From contig SLRS01000177.1 of NCBI GenBank assembly GCA_007130855.1, forward strand, positions 1-35,215: a stretch of 35,215 nt of DNA. The letters are read 5' to 3'. Position 1 is the first letter of the stretch. Each line of letters opens with the position of its first letter. Source of the DNA: Trueperaceae bacterium (lineage in GTDB: Bacteria > Deinococcota > Deinococci > Deinococcales > Trueperaceae). A model generated the notes under the pieces. It saw only the letters and a program-made list of their open reading frames with translations. It made no database searches and was not told the origin of the DNA. The translations under genes were made by a program, and so were the position numbers. Shown here piece by piece: positions 25,307-33,024 of this stretch.

Positions 25307-26104
25307 ATGGTCGTGCTGACCTTCTTCAACCATGCCGGTGGCGTCGCCAAGACGAGCACGATTCGTGACCTCGGGTATGTGCTGGCAGAGTCTGGACGAC
25401 GCGTCTTGCTCGTCGACATGGACCCCCAGGCGAACCTCACGAAGTGGCTCGGTGTGGATGACGATGTCGAGTTGGCTGAGACGGTCTACCCCGCCATCCT
25501 CGGGGCTCCAGACGCCGATGGCGAAGATGAGGACGGTGAACTGCTGCTGCCAAGACCGCGGCGAGTCCACGGCATGGATCTCATACCTGCGCATCTGAAC
25601 ATCGCCATCATCGAGCGCGAAGTCCTCAGTGTGTTCATGGGGGTCCTACGGTTACGAGAAGCGGTTCGACGCCTCGAGGGATATGATTACGTGCTCATCG
25701 ATCCGCCACCGAGCCTCGGGCAGCTTTCGGCCCTCGCGGTCGTGGCAGCTGACTCGGTCGTGGTACCGCTACCGACCAATCGAAAGGGTCTCGACGGCAT
25801 CCAGACCGTCATCAAGATGGTGCGTGAATACCGCAAGGCGGCGCCGGGGCTCGACATCGTGCTCTTCGTGCTGACACAGCACGACCGGAGAACGCGTCAC
25901 GATCGTGAGAGTCACGACATCATCACAGCCCAGCTGCCGTCCTTGGCGCCGATCTCCTCTCCCCTATCGAGCCGGCCCGCGTACTACAGTGATGCCCAGG
26001 TCGAGGGCATGCCGATACCCGTGTACGCGCCTGGCAGTGAAGCAGACCAAGAGATTCGGAAGGTCGCGAGCGAGTTGCTCGCTGCGCTCGGGCGGCGGCG
26101 ATGA
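25307..26104 (+). CDS. parA: ParA-type partition ATPase
   Basis: A 265-aa MinD/ParA-superfamily ATPase that would move replicon copies together with ParB. The P-loop is FFNHAGGVAKTSTIRDLG, a deviant Walker A in which the usual GKGGVGKTT is altered: the signature lysine position is occupied by histidine/alanine and the second glycine by alanine, as in Deinococcus ParAs. The next motifs are canonical: VLLVDMDPQANLTKWLG and YDYVLIDPPPSLG. The ATG at 25307 follows GGGGA at about 10 nt; the frame is open to 25235, but upstream residues do not fit ParA. Its stop overlaps parB as ATGA. No N-terminal helix-turn-helix is present, so operator binding is more likely a ParB task. Confidence 0.93.
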   Translation: MVVLTFFNHAGGVAKTSTIRDLGYVLAESGRRVLLVDMDPQANLTKWLGVDDDVELAETVYPAILGAPDADGEDEDGELLLPRPRRVHGMDLIPAHLNIAIIEREVLSVFMGVLRLREAVRRLEGYDYVLIDPPPSLGQLSALAVVAADSVVVPLPTNRKGLDGIQTVIKMVREYRKAAPGLDIVLFVLTQHDRRTRHDRESHDIITAQLPSLAPISSPLSSRPAYYSDAQVEGMPIPVYAPGSEADQEIRKVASELLAALGRRR

Positions 26105-27051
26105 CCGCCCGCCGGCGACGGAGCGATATCGATAGGGCCGCCGTCTTCGAGGCGATTCTGGGCGACCTCGGCGGGGACGAGCCGGAGGCGCCGGGCGCGC
26201 CTACGCACATCGCCATCGAGTCGATCCACTACAACGAGCACCAACCACGACACCACATCGATCCCACCGCGCTGGCCCAGCTCACAGCGTCGGTACGTCA
26301 GCGGGGTGTGCTGGAACCTGTCCTGGTGCGCCGTGTCGCCAGCGGCTATGAGTTGGTGGCCGGTGAACGCCGAACGCGGGCAGCGCAAGATGCTGGCCTC
26401 CTCAACATTCCCGCCATCGTGCTCGATCTGGACGATCGAGAGGCGTTGGAGATTTCGATCATCGAGAACCTCCAGCGGGAGGATCTCAACGCCGTCGAGG
26501 AGACCGAAGCGGTGCTGGCGCTGCTTGGCTTGACCCTCGACCTGGATCGTCCCGGGGTTATTGCCCTGCTCCACGACATCTACCAGCGCGAGCGTGGGCG
26601 CGTCGGCGACGGGGAGGTCGATGAGCAACGGATCGTCGCTGCCGGAACGCTGTTCGAGCGTCTGGGACGGTTCACGCCGGTGTCGTTCCTGGTCAACCGC
26701 GTGCCGATCCTCTCGTTCCCAGACGCCCTGCTCGAGGCAGTGCGGACGGGTCGGCTGGCCTTCACCAAGGCGCAGGCCATTGCGCGGGTCGAGTCCGGCG
26801 AGGCTCGCGACTCGCTGCTGCGCGAGGCCATCGAACAGGATCTCAGTCTCAGCCAGATTCGGCGCCGCATCACCGAGATCCGCACCGATGAGGCCGGCGA
26901 GCGTCCCGTAGGCGAACGCGTCGTGCTCGCCCTCAACGCGACGAGGCGCCTCTTGTCTCGACGGCGCGTAGCGACGTTGTCGGATTCGGACAGGCAGCGC
27001 TTGGTCGACCTCCTCGAGGATGTACAGCGCCTGCTCGAGCCGGGAGCGTGA
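26101..27051 (+). CDS. parB: ParB-type partition protein (CTPase, centromere binding)
   Basis: A 316-aa ParB/Spo0J-family protein. The N-terminal domain carries the CTP-binding motifs: NEHQPRHHIDPTAL, then LVAGERRTRAAQDAGL (GERRxRAA, residues 88-95) and IIENLQREDLNAVEE (about 120-134). The central DNA-binding part is less like chromosomal ParB: after EETEAVLALL there is an insertion (DIYQRERGRVGDGEVDEQRI) before FTPVSFLVNRVPIL and AFTKAQAIARV. The C-terminus is a short charged coiled segment (RQRLVDLLEDVQRLL), likely the dimer domain. It overlaps parA by 4 nt. The likely sites are the three GCCATAACGTTATGGC palindromes. Confidence 0.94.
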   Translation: MTARRRRSDIDRAAVFEAILGDLGGDEPEAPGAPTHIAIESIHYNEHQPRHHIDPTALAQLTASVRQRGVLEPVLVRRVASGYELVAGERRTRAAQDAGLLNIPAIVLDLDDREALEISIIENLQREDLNAVEETEAVLALLGLTLDLDRPGVIALLHDIYQRERGRVGDGEVDEQRIVAAGTLFERLGRFTPVSFLVNRVPILSFPDALLEAVRTGRLAFTKAQAIARVESGEARDSLLREAIEQDLSLSQIRRRITEIRTDEAGERPVGERVVLALNATRRLLSRRRVATLSDSDRQRLVDLLEDVQRLLEPGA

Positions 27052-27061
27052 GAGCGCCGCC

Positions 27062-27111
27062 CACGCCCTCCGTCGACCGACGGGAGCACGCCCTCCGTCG
27101 ACCGACGGGAG
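27062..27111. repeat. Perfect tandem 25-bp repeat, each unit a small hairpin
   Basis: Units 27062-27086 and 27087-27111 are identical over 25 bp (each CACGCCCTCC...GACGGGAG). Each contains CCGTC-GACC-GACGG, a 5-bp stem with a tetraloop that can be lengthened around one bulge. They start 11 nt after the parB stop codon, so they may act as a double weak terminator or an mRNA 3'-end structure for parAB. Confidence 0.6.
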
Positions 27112-27197
27112 GCAGCGTGACCTGCCTACCGCTGCTCGTCGGTCGCCCGTCGCCTGCCGCCCTCCGGGCAACGCACTGGCCTGTCGTGCAACGATGG

Positions 27198-27213
27198 GTA
27201 CCCTGAGTTCCCC
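27198..27213 (+). repeat. GTACCC-N4-TTCCCC element, copy C
   Basis: GTACCCTGAGTTCCCC. It is the same pattern as copies A and B but 2.3 kb away, between parB and the bcp gene. The position on the far side of parAB suggests a distant initiator-binding (handcuffing or titration) site, if the element is functional. Confidence 0.45.
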
Positions 27214-27294
27214 ACACGCCTCAAGCGGCGCCCGTTCGGAGTCCGTGCCGGCAAGTGGGCCATGCGCGCGCAATACCAGCAACGGAGGTACGAT

Positions 27295-27786
27295 ATGCTC
27301 GAGGTCGGGCAGAAGGCTCCAGCATTCGATCTGCGAGACCAGGATGGTCAGACGCACAGCCTTGATGGCTACCGCGGCAAGTGGTTGGTCGTCTACTTCT
27401 ACCCAAGAGATGATACGCCCGGCTGCACCAAGGAGGCCTGCAGCTTCCGCGACGCATATGGTGACCTCGCGGCGCTGGACGCAGCGGTCGTGGGCGTGTC
27501 GGCCGACGACGCGCTCGCGCATCGCAAGTTCGCTCAGAAGTACGACCTGAACTTCCCGCTCCTGGCCGATCCTGACAAGGTGATGCTCGAAGCCTACGGC
27601 GCCTGGGTCGAGAAGCAGATGTACGGCAAGCGCGTCATGGGTGTGCAGCGCGTCACGTACATCATCGACCCTGACGGGAAGGTCGCGAAGACATGGCCGA
27701 AGGTCACCGCAGAGGGGCACGGAGATGAGGTACGCGAAGCTCTTGCTGAGCTGGCAAGCGCGAGCGCTCACACGAAAGCGCAGTGA
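27295..27786 (+). CDS. bcp: Thiol peroxidase, Bcp/PrxQ family peroxiredoxin
   Basis: A 163-aa peroxiredoxin that reduces hydrogen peroxide and organic hydroperoxides with thioredoxin as electron donor. The N-terminus LEVGQKAPAFDLRDQDG is typical. The peroxidatic cysteine is Cys44 in YPRDDTPGCTKEACSFRD, and the resolving cysteine is five residues later (Cys49), as in PrxQ. A conserved C-terminal part reads GVQRVTYIIDPDGKVAKTWPKV. The ATG at 27295 has GGAGGT 6 nt upstream and is preferred to the in-frame upstream start. It stands alone downstream of parAB with a 243-nt gap. Confidence 0.96.
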   Translation: MLEVGQKAPAFDLRDQDGQTHSLDGYRGKWLVVYFYPRDDTPGCTKEACSFRDAYGDLAALDAAVVGVSADDALAHRKFAQKYDLNFPLLADPDKVMLEAYGAWVEKQMYGKRVMGVQRVTYIIDPDGKVAKTWPKVTAEGHGDEVREALAELASASAHTKAQ

Positions 27787-27824
27787 GAGGGTGCTATAAG
27801 GCGCGCGCAGTGTTCCTTGTCAAC

Positions 27825-27840
27825 GCCATAACGTTATGGC
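27825..27840. other. parS-like 16-bp palindrome, copy 2
   Basis: GCCATAACGTTATGGC, identical to copy 1 and lying 39 bp after the bcp stop codon. It is 2.7 kb from copy 1, with parAB and bcp between. Confidence 0.7.
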
Positions 27841-28002
27841 AGCACTCCCCGTCGCGGCAGCGGCATCGAGTCGAGGGGCCGACGCCCGGAGGTTGACGTG
27901 CCCCAGCGCGAGCACCCTGTGTTATGGACCGTAAGCCCACGGGCGCGTTGGCCACGGACTGCTCGGAGGCGCGATGCAAATCTCGATGCCGCAGGGCGTG
28001 CT

Positions 28003-28018
28003 GCCATAACGTTATTGC
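28003..28018. other. parS-like palindrome, copy 3 (one mismatch)
   Basis: GCCATAACGTTATTGC differs from the perfect palindrome by one base (G to T at position 14). It is 178 bp from copy 2. The retained core ATAACGTTAT is intact. Confidence 0.6.
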
Positions 28019-28805
28019 AGCCTGCGTGGACGCGGTCGCAGCGACAGGCAGGGTGCCTTGCTGCGGTGGCCACCGCGCTTTGGGTCGAGGTGCTGGTTCA
28101 GCCAAGTGCCCATTGCGCGCTGCGATGACGGGGTCGGTCATGGCTACGTCGAAACGGCGGCTCCTGGTGCGTTGAGCGGAACTGCTTAATGGAATCGATG
28201 CGATCGGTGCGCTCGGGCGAGTAGGTTGCCCGTTGGATGCCGTGACACGGCTCCCGCGCAGGTGTTGACGCGCGTGGCCGGTGCCGGTCAGGCCGCTCGA
28301 TGCGCGATCCGGCGGCTAGGGAACTGCTGGCGTTCGCGTGACGACGGTGCGCGCGCGGACCGGGCCGGTGATGCTGCCGGCTCGAGGCGTTGGCGTCCTT
28401 GGCGCTTCATCGCACTTGGACGCTCCGTCGAGATGTGCACCTCCGAACCGCGGGATACTGCCGCCGAGATCTAGCCGTCGATGAGCGGCCGCGCCAATGG
28501 TCGGCCGCTGCCCGGCGACCGACGACGTGAGGGTCATTGGGCGCGGGCATTCATCGACGTGGCGAGCGAGCCTAGGTACCATTGGACCGCTCCGGTTCGC
28601 GCCGTTGACTGGTGGGGCCGACGGTAAGTGCTGGTGTCGCGCACGCTGAGGATGTGTTGCGCCATCATCGGCGTGCTGCAGCGGCTCGGGGAACCGTGAG
28701 GTGCGTGGCGGAGTGTGCGCGCGGGGGCGGCCGCGAGAGGGCAGGCGGCCGATAGGGGAGGGGAGAGGCATGGGTTGGCCGGCGCCGGGCGGAGCAGGCG
28801 ATGAT

Positions 28806-29089
28806 CTCACAAAGATCCTGTGAGGGTCCGTAGGGAGGCGAGGGTGGAAGGCCGGGGGTCTCGTTGTCGAGACCGGTGGTTGGAACGCGCTTGCTCTCGA
28901 TGTGTGTGCCTACCCGCGGAAGGGGGCGGGTGCCACGTCCGAGCGGCAGTGCTAGGATGCCGGTAGCGCTGGTGGCCGCTGCGTAGCAGGGCCCCCGGGG
29001 CGAGACGAGGGCACATCCCCCTGCTTTGGCGGCGGTCGCGGATGTGCCTTCGCGTGTGTGGCGTCCGCTCCGGTCGTCGCGCGGAGCGG
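28806..29089. ncRNA. Cluster of four hairpins, possible structured RNA
   Basis: Stems: CTCACA/TGTGAG (28806-28824, 7-nt loop); GGTCTCG-TTGT-CGAGACC (28857-28874); GGCACATCC/GGATGTGCC (29010-29018 with 29040-29048, which extends outward to a 13-bp stem 29006-29052 with one wobble pair); CCGCTCC/GGAGCGG (29065-29071 with 29083-29089). The strand and promoter are not clear. No known RNA family was recognised. Confidence 0.25.
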
Positions 29090-29205
29090 GGGAGTGTAAC
29101 GCGGGCCCTGGAAAACAGAGGGTCAATCGGGCCGGATCGGCAAGCGGGCATGCTGGCAGCAGCCGGCGACCGCGTTGATGACCGCGCAACGGGCGCCGGG
29201 CTGAG

Positions 29206-30312
29206 CTAGCGCCGCGCGCGAGGGGGAGGGGCCGCCACGCTCGGCTCCAAGGGTACCGCGGTGCCGTCTACGGTCACGGAGACCACATCACCGACTCCGA
29301 CGGAGCAAGACGGGCCGGTCTGGACGACGAGCCGCTGTCGTTCGCCGTCCGCGAGCAGGCAGGTGTAGGTCAGGTCATGCCCCTTGAACTCACGCTCGAT
29401 CACCCGCACGGGCACGCCGCGACCGTTGCGGCTGAAGCCGAGCGCCTCGGGGCGGACCGACAGCAGTACCTGGCCGTGCGCGGGGCGCGCCAGGGCGAGG
29501 TCGCCTAGAGGCGTGCGGGCGACGCTGCCCTGGCCCTCAGCGCGCAGCAAGTTGGTGCGCCCGAGGAAGCTGGCCACGAAGGCCGTTTGGGGCCGCGCAT
29601 AGACGCGTTCGGGTGTGCCTACTTGCTCGAGCCGACCCGAGCGCATGACGGCGATGCGGTCGGCAAAGGTCATCGCCTCCTCCTGGTCGTGCGTGACTAG
29701 GATGGCAGTGGTCCCAGTACGCTTGAGGATCTGGCGGACTTCGTGGCGGGTGCTGCCTCGCAGCGCAGCGTCGAGATTGCTAAACGGCTCGTCGAGCAAG
29801 ATGACCGCTGGCGCGGGCGCCAGGGCGCGTGCCAGAGCGACGCGCTGTTGCTGGCCACCGGAGAGTTGATGCGGGTAGCGGCCGGCGAAGATGGTGAGGC
29901 CCACGAGATCGAGGACCTCGTCGGCCTGCTGGAGGCGAGTTGCCTTGGGGACATTGCGTAGTCCGAAGGCGACGTTCTGGCGAACCGTCAGATGCGGGAA
30001 CAGGGCGTAATCCTGGAAGACGAAGCCGATGCGACGCTTCTCCGGCTCGACCCAGGTACCGGCATCGGCGACCGGCTTGCCCGCGATGCGCACGCGACCA
30101 GCGTCTGGCATCTCGAAGCCAGCGATGAGGCGCAAGAGCGTCGTCTTCCCACAACCGGACGGACCGAGGAGGCATAGGATCTCGCCCGAACTCACGTCGA
30201 GATCGAGGTGATCGACGGCCAGGTGGTCGTTGCGTGAGTAACGCTTCACCAGGGCGCGCATCTCGACGACGGGGGCAGGACGGTGGGGGAGAGGGCTGGC
30301 GGCGTCGCTCAT
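29206..30312 (-). CDS. fbpC: Fe(III) ABC transporter ATP-binding protein
   Basis: A 368-aa ABC ATPase of the FbpC/CysA-type subfamily. Walker A is LGPSGCGKTTLL, the Q-loop region is GFVFQDYALFPHLTV, the signature is QLSGGQQQRVALARAL, Walker B is VILLDEPFSNLDAALR, and the H-loop is ILVTHDQEEAM. The C-terminal ~100 residues (LLSVRPEALGF, VIEREFKGHDLTYTCLL) are a TOBE-like regulatory domain. The ATG at 30312 is chosen since the frame upstream to 30378 codes non-family sequence. It energises the fused permease encoded 91 nt upstream, from which a hairpin separates it. Confidence 0.93.
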   Translation of the reverse strand: MSDAASPLPHRPAPVVEMRALVKRYSRNDHLAVDHLDLDVSSGEILCLLGPSGCGKTTLLRLIAGFEMPDAGRVRIAGKPVADAGTWVEPEKRRIGFVFQDYALFPHLTVRQNVAFGLRNVPKATRLQQADEVLDLVGLTIFAGRYPHQLSGGQQQRVALARALAPAPAVILLDEPFSNLDAALRGSTRHEVRQILKRTGTTAILVTHDQEEAMTFADRIAVMRSGRLEQVGTPERVYARPQTAFVASFLGRTNLLRAEGQGSVARTPLGDLALARPAHGQVLLSVRPEALGFSRNGRGVPVRVIEREFKGHDLTYTCLLADGERQRLVVQTGPSCSVGVGDVVSVTVDGTAVPLEPSVAAPPPRARR

Positions 30313-30384
30313 GATCGCGCTCGCAGTGTACTGCGCATTTCCGACCTTGCAGGTAGGACTTGTGTCACGGCAGCTCACAAGGCG

Positions 30385-30401
30385 GGCCGGGTCCCCCGGC
30401 C
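30385..30401 (-). terminator. Intercistronic hairpin between the permease and ATPase genes
   Basis: GGCCGGG (30385-30391) and CCCGGCC (30395-30401) form a perfect 7-bp GC stem with a 3-nt loop, starting 2 nt after the permease stop codon on the minus strand. There is no T-tract. It may lower ATPase gene expression or protect the upstream mRNA. Confidence 0.45.
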
Positions 30402-30403
30402 GG

Positions 30404-31936
30404 TCATCTGCGGCCCTCGTAACCGACGAGTAGACCGACGAACAGGCTCGAGAAGACCACGATCGCGAGGGCGAAGGGCGCGGCTTCGGCCATCATCCCT
30501 TCCGACGTGCGGGTGAAGACCCGCACGGCTAGGGTCGTGAAGCCAGTGGGGGCCAGCAGGAAGGTGAGCGGCAGTTCCTTCATGGCCACCATCAACACCA
30601 GGGCCGTGCCGGCCACGACTGGCTTTCGTATCAGCGGGAAGGTGGTCTGGAAGAATGCCACGAAGGGCCGGCGGCCGAGCGACCTAGCGGCCTCTTCCAA
30701 GCGCGGTGGCACCTGCATCAGCGCCGAGCGGATCGGGCCGATGGCGAGTGCTAGGAAGCTGATCACGTACGCGGCGATCAGGATCGTCATCGTCTGGTAG
30801 AGCCAGGGCACGGACCGAAGCGAGAAGAATACCAACGCGAGTGCCAGTGACACCGGCGGGATCGCATATCCTAGGTAGGCGAGGCGCTCGATCAGGCGGC
30901 TTCCGGCCATGCGCACCCGCGCGGCCAAGTAGGCGATCGGCATGGCCGCGAGTGCCGTGATGATCGCTGCTGGAACGGCCACCGATGCCGTGCGGGCGAA
31001 CGCCTCCAGCACGGCCTGCCAAGCGGCGAGGCTCGGCGGCGCCAGCACCATCCATGAGCCGAGCACCACGAAGGGGAGACCGAGGGCTACCAGGATCACC
31101 AGCAGCACGTAGCCGTAGGCGAGCGGCGCCCAGCGCTTCAGGTGTGTGATCACCGCCGCCCGCTGCGAACCGCTACCGGTCCGGGCGTAGCGGCGCTTGC
31201 CCAACAAGCGGCCTTCGGCTCCGACGATCACGAGTGTGAGTCCCAACAGGATCAACGACAGCAGAGCGGCGTAGGTGCGATCGAATGCCGACGCGTACTG
31301 CAGGTAGATAGCATACGAGAAGGCTTCGAAGCGCATGAGCGCGACCACGCCGAAGTCCCCGAGCACGTAGAGCGCGATCACGAGCCAACCCGCTAGCAGC
31401 GCTGGACGCATCTGCGGCAATACCACGCGCCAAACCACCGCGCGACTACCATGGCCGAGGCTGCGCGCGCTCTCTTCCAGGCTCGGGTCGAGGCCCAACA
31501 GAGCGGCGCGCACGTTCAGGAACAAGTAGGGGTAAGTGTAGAGCGAAAGCGCCGCGACCGCGCCCCAGTAGCCACTGGGGCGCGGCACCACGGTGCCGAG
31601 GAGTTGGCTGAGGAAGCCATTGGCCCCTCCCAGGCTGATCAGCGCATAGGCCACGACGTAGCCGGGGATCGCGAGCGGCACGACGGCGAGGATGGTGACG
31701 AAGCGCTTCCAGCGGATGTCCGAGCGCACGGTTAGCCATGCTAGCGGCACGGCCATGATGGTCGATAGGACCAACACACCCGTGGTGAGAGATACCGTGT
31801 TCACCATCAACGTCCACGTTCGCTCGCGCAGGACCAGCCGCTGCACGGTCACGAGATCGGCGTCGAAGGCGCGCAGCACCAGGTAGACGATGGGCACGAG
31901 CGTGCCGATCCCGGCGATCAGCGCTGGGACCAGCAC
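30404..31936 (-). CDS. fbpB: Fe(III) ABC transporter permease, fused two-domain type
   Basis: A 510-aa inner-membrane protein with two tandem ABC permease domains, as in FbpB/SfuB. Each half has its EAA-type loop: LGLDPSLEESARSLGHGSRAV (about residues 147-167) and MQVPPRLEEAARSLGRRPFVAF (about residues 400-421). Around 12 helices are predicted. The start taken is GTG at 31936, beginning directly in the first helix. No ATG, GTG or TTG lies between it and the fbpA stop, although the frame continues upstream through a plausible basic N-terminus (FFWARRAGRLPWF), so initiation may be non-standard or coupled to fbpA. It passes iron released by FbpA into the cytoplasm. Confidence 0.92.
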   Translation of the reverse strand: MLVPALIAGIGTLVPIVYLVLRAFDADLVTVQRLVLRERTWTLMVNTVSLTTGVLVLSTIMAVPLAWLTVRSDIRWKRFVTILAVVPLAIPGYVVAYALISLGGANGFLSQLLGTVVPRPSGYWGAVAALSLYTYPYLFLNVRAALLGLDPSLEESARSLGHGSRAVVWRVVLPQMRPALLAGWLVIALYVLGDFGVVALMRFEAFSYAIYLQYASAFDRTYAALLSLILLGLTLVIVGAEGRLLGKRRYARTGSGSQRAAVITHLKRWAPLAYGYVLLVILVALGLPFVVLGSWMVLAPPSLAAWQAVLEAFARTASVAVPAAIITALAAMPIAYLAARVRMAGSRLIERLAYLGYAIPPVSLALALVFFSLRSVPWLYQTMTILIAAYVISFLALAIGPIRSALMQVPPRLEEAARSLGRRPFVAFFQTTFPLIRKPVVAGTALVLMVAMKELPLTFLLAPTGFTTLAVRVFTRTSEGMMAEAAPFALAIVVFSSLFVGLLVGYEGRR

Positions 31937-31986
31937 GAACCAGGGGAGACGCCCGGCGCGACGGGCCCAGAAGAAGGGAGAGGACC

Positions 31987-32976
31987 TCAGAGGAGTCCTA
32001 CCTCGCGCAACAGCTCCAGCGTGCCCTCCAGGTCTTCGAGTACGTCGAGGTCGACGTCCGGGCTGGCGCCGAGTAGGGCTGCATAGCTCACTAGGCGCTC
32101 GTTGGGCGTCACGCCAGGGACTACCGGGTACTCGTAGACTTCGTCTGTGAAGTAGGACTGGGAGTCTGTTTCGAGCAAGTAGGCGAGGAAGCGTTGGGCG
32201 GCTTCGAGGTTCCGGCTCGTATCGACGATGCCGGCGCCCGCGACGTTGACGAGGTTGCCGATGTCACCGTCATCGAAGAAGGCTTGGGCGACGGGGAAGC
32301 CCGGATCGTTCACCAGGAAGCGGAGCAGGTAGTAGTTGTTCGTCAGGGCGAAGTCGATCTCGCCTGCGGCGATGGCCTCCACCAGTGTGGTGTTGTTACG
32401 GTACGCCTGCACGTCGTTGGCGAGCATGTCGCGCAACCAGGTCTCCGTGGCGTCCTCGCCATGCACCATCCGCATTGCCGTCACGTTCGCCTGGAACGAG
32501 CCGTTGGTGGGTGCCCAACCGACCCGGCCGGCGTAGGCTGCACCGGCAAGGTCGAAGATCGAGGCGGGCCATCGGTCGAGGTCGACGCGTTCGGGACTGT
32601 AGGCCAGCACCCGGGCCCTCCCGCTCGTCGCGATCCAAAGGCCGCCACGGCTCGTGTAGATGCCTGGCAGGCCGGCCGTGAGATCCGTGGGGAGCTGCAT
32701 CAGGCGCCCGGCCTGCGATAGCGCGCCGAGCGCTCCCGCGTCCTGGCCCCAGTAGACGTCTGCGGGGCTCGCGCGGCCCTCTTCGAGGATGAGCACGGCG
32801 AGTTCCGCCGTGCCGCCATAACGGATGCTGACCTCGATTCCGGTCTCCGCCGTGAACTGCTCGACCAGCGGCTGGACGAGCGCTTCGCCGCGGCCCGAGT
32901 AGATCGTGAGGCTCTGCGCCACGACGACGCCGACGAGGGCGTGGAGCAAGATCAGCGACGCGATGCGCGAGTGCAT
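31987..32976 (-). CDS. fbpA: Fe(III) ABC transporter substrate-binding protein
   Basis: A 329-aa periplasmic binding protein of the FbpA/FutA iron family. The signal peptide (SRIASLILLHALVGVVVAQ) is followed by LTIYSGRGEALVQPLVEQF, the usual start of the mature protein. The paired tyrosines that bind Fe(III) are seen in FALTNNYYLLRFLV, and further family blocks are ASPADVYWGQDAGALGAL and PTNGSFQANVTAMRM. The ATG at 32976 has AAAGGTGG about 8 nt upstream; longer starts are not supported. It is the first gene of fbpABC and has its own promoter (33025-33053). The metal specificity is inferred from the family. Confidence 0.93.
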   Translation of the reverse strand: MHSRIASLILLHALVGVVVAQSLTIYSGRGEALVQPLVEQFTAETGIEVSIRYGGTAELAVLILEEGRASPADVYWGQDAGALGALSQAGRLMQLPTDLTAGLPGIYTSRGGLWIATSGRARVLAYSPERVDLDRWPASIFDLAGAAYAGRVGWAPTNGSFQANVTAMRMVHGEDATETWLRDMLANDVQAYRNNTTLVEAIAAGEIDFALTNNYYLLRFLVNDPGFPVAQAFFDDGDIGNLVNVAGAGIVDTSRNLEAAQRFLAYLLETDSQSYFTDEVYEYPVVPGVTPNERLVSYAALLGASPDVDLDVLEDLEGTLELLREVGLL

Positions 32977-33024
32977 GGAGAACCACCTTTCGTTCGCGCA
33001 GAGTGCGCGATGAGCCGAGCCGCC

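Larger units (their letters stand above)
27787..29205. other. 1.4-kb region without a convincing gene
   Basis: No ORF here has a recognisable domain, a good start with ribosome-binding site, or a credible composition; the open frames are arginine/proline-rich shadows. It holds two parS-like palindromes near its left end (27825 and 28003) and four hairpins between 28806 and 29089. No tRNA TPsiC-arm consensus (GTTCGANTC) and no conserved RNase P, tmRNA or SRP RNA core was found. It may be a centromere or loading region plus an unknown structured RNA, or decayed DNA. Confidence 0.5.

Noticed and set aside
25984-27771. 595-codon minus-strand open frame opposite parB and bcp
   Set aside because: It runs antisense through two well-supported genes and a hairpin repeat, with no recognisable domain or start signal.
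27794-28141. 115-codon minus-strand frame across two parS-like palindromes
   Set aside because: Low-complexity Arg/Ala/Cys composition; it runs through both centromere-like sites and has no family.
28665-29189. 174-codon minus-strand frame in the gene-poor region
   Set aside because: Pro/Arg/Ser-rich, no ribosome-binding site or domain, and interrupted in sense by strong hairpins.
28800-29200. RNase P RNA, tmRNA or SRP RNA in the structured region
   Set aside because: The conserved cores of these RNAs (for example GAGGAAAGTCC of RNase P) are absent on both strands.
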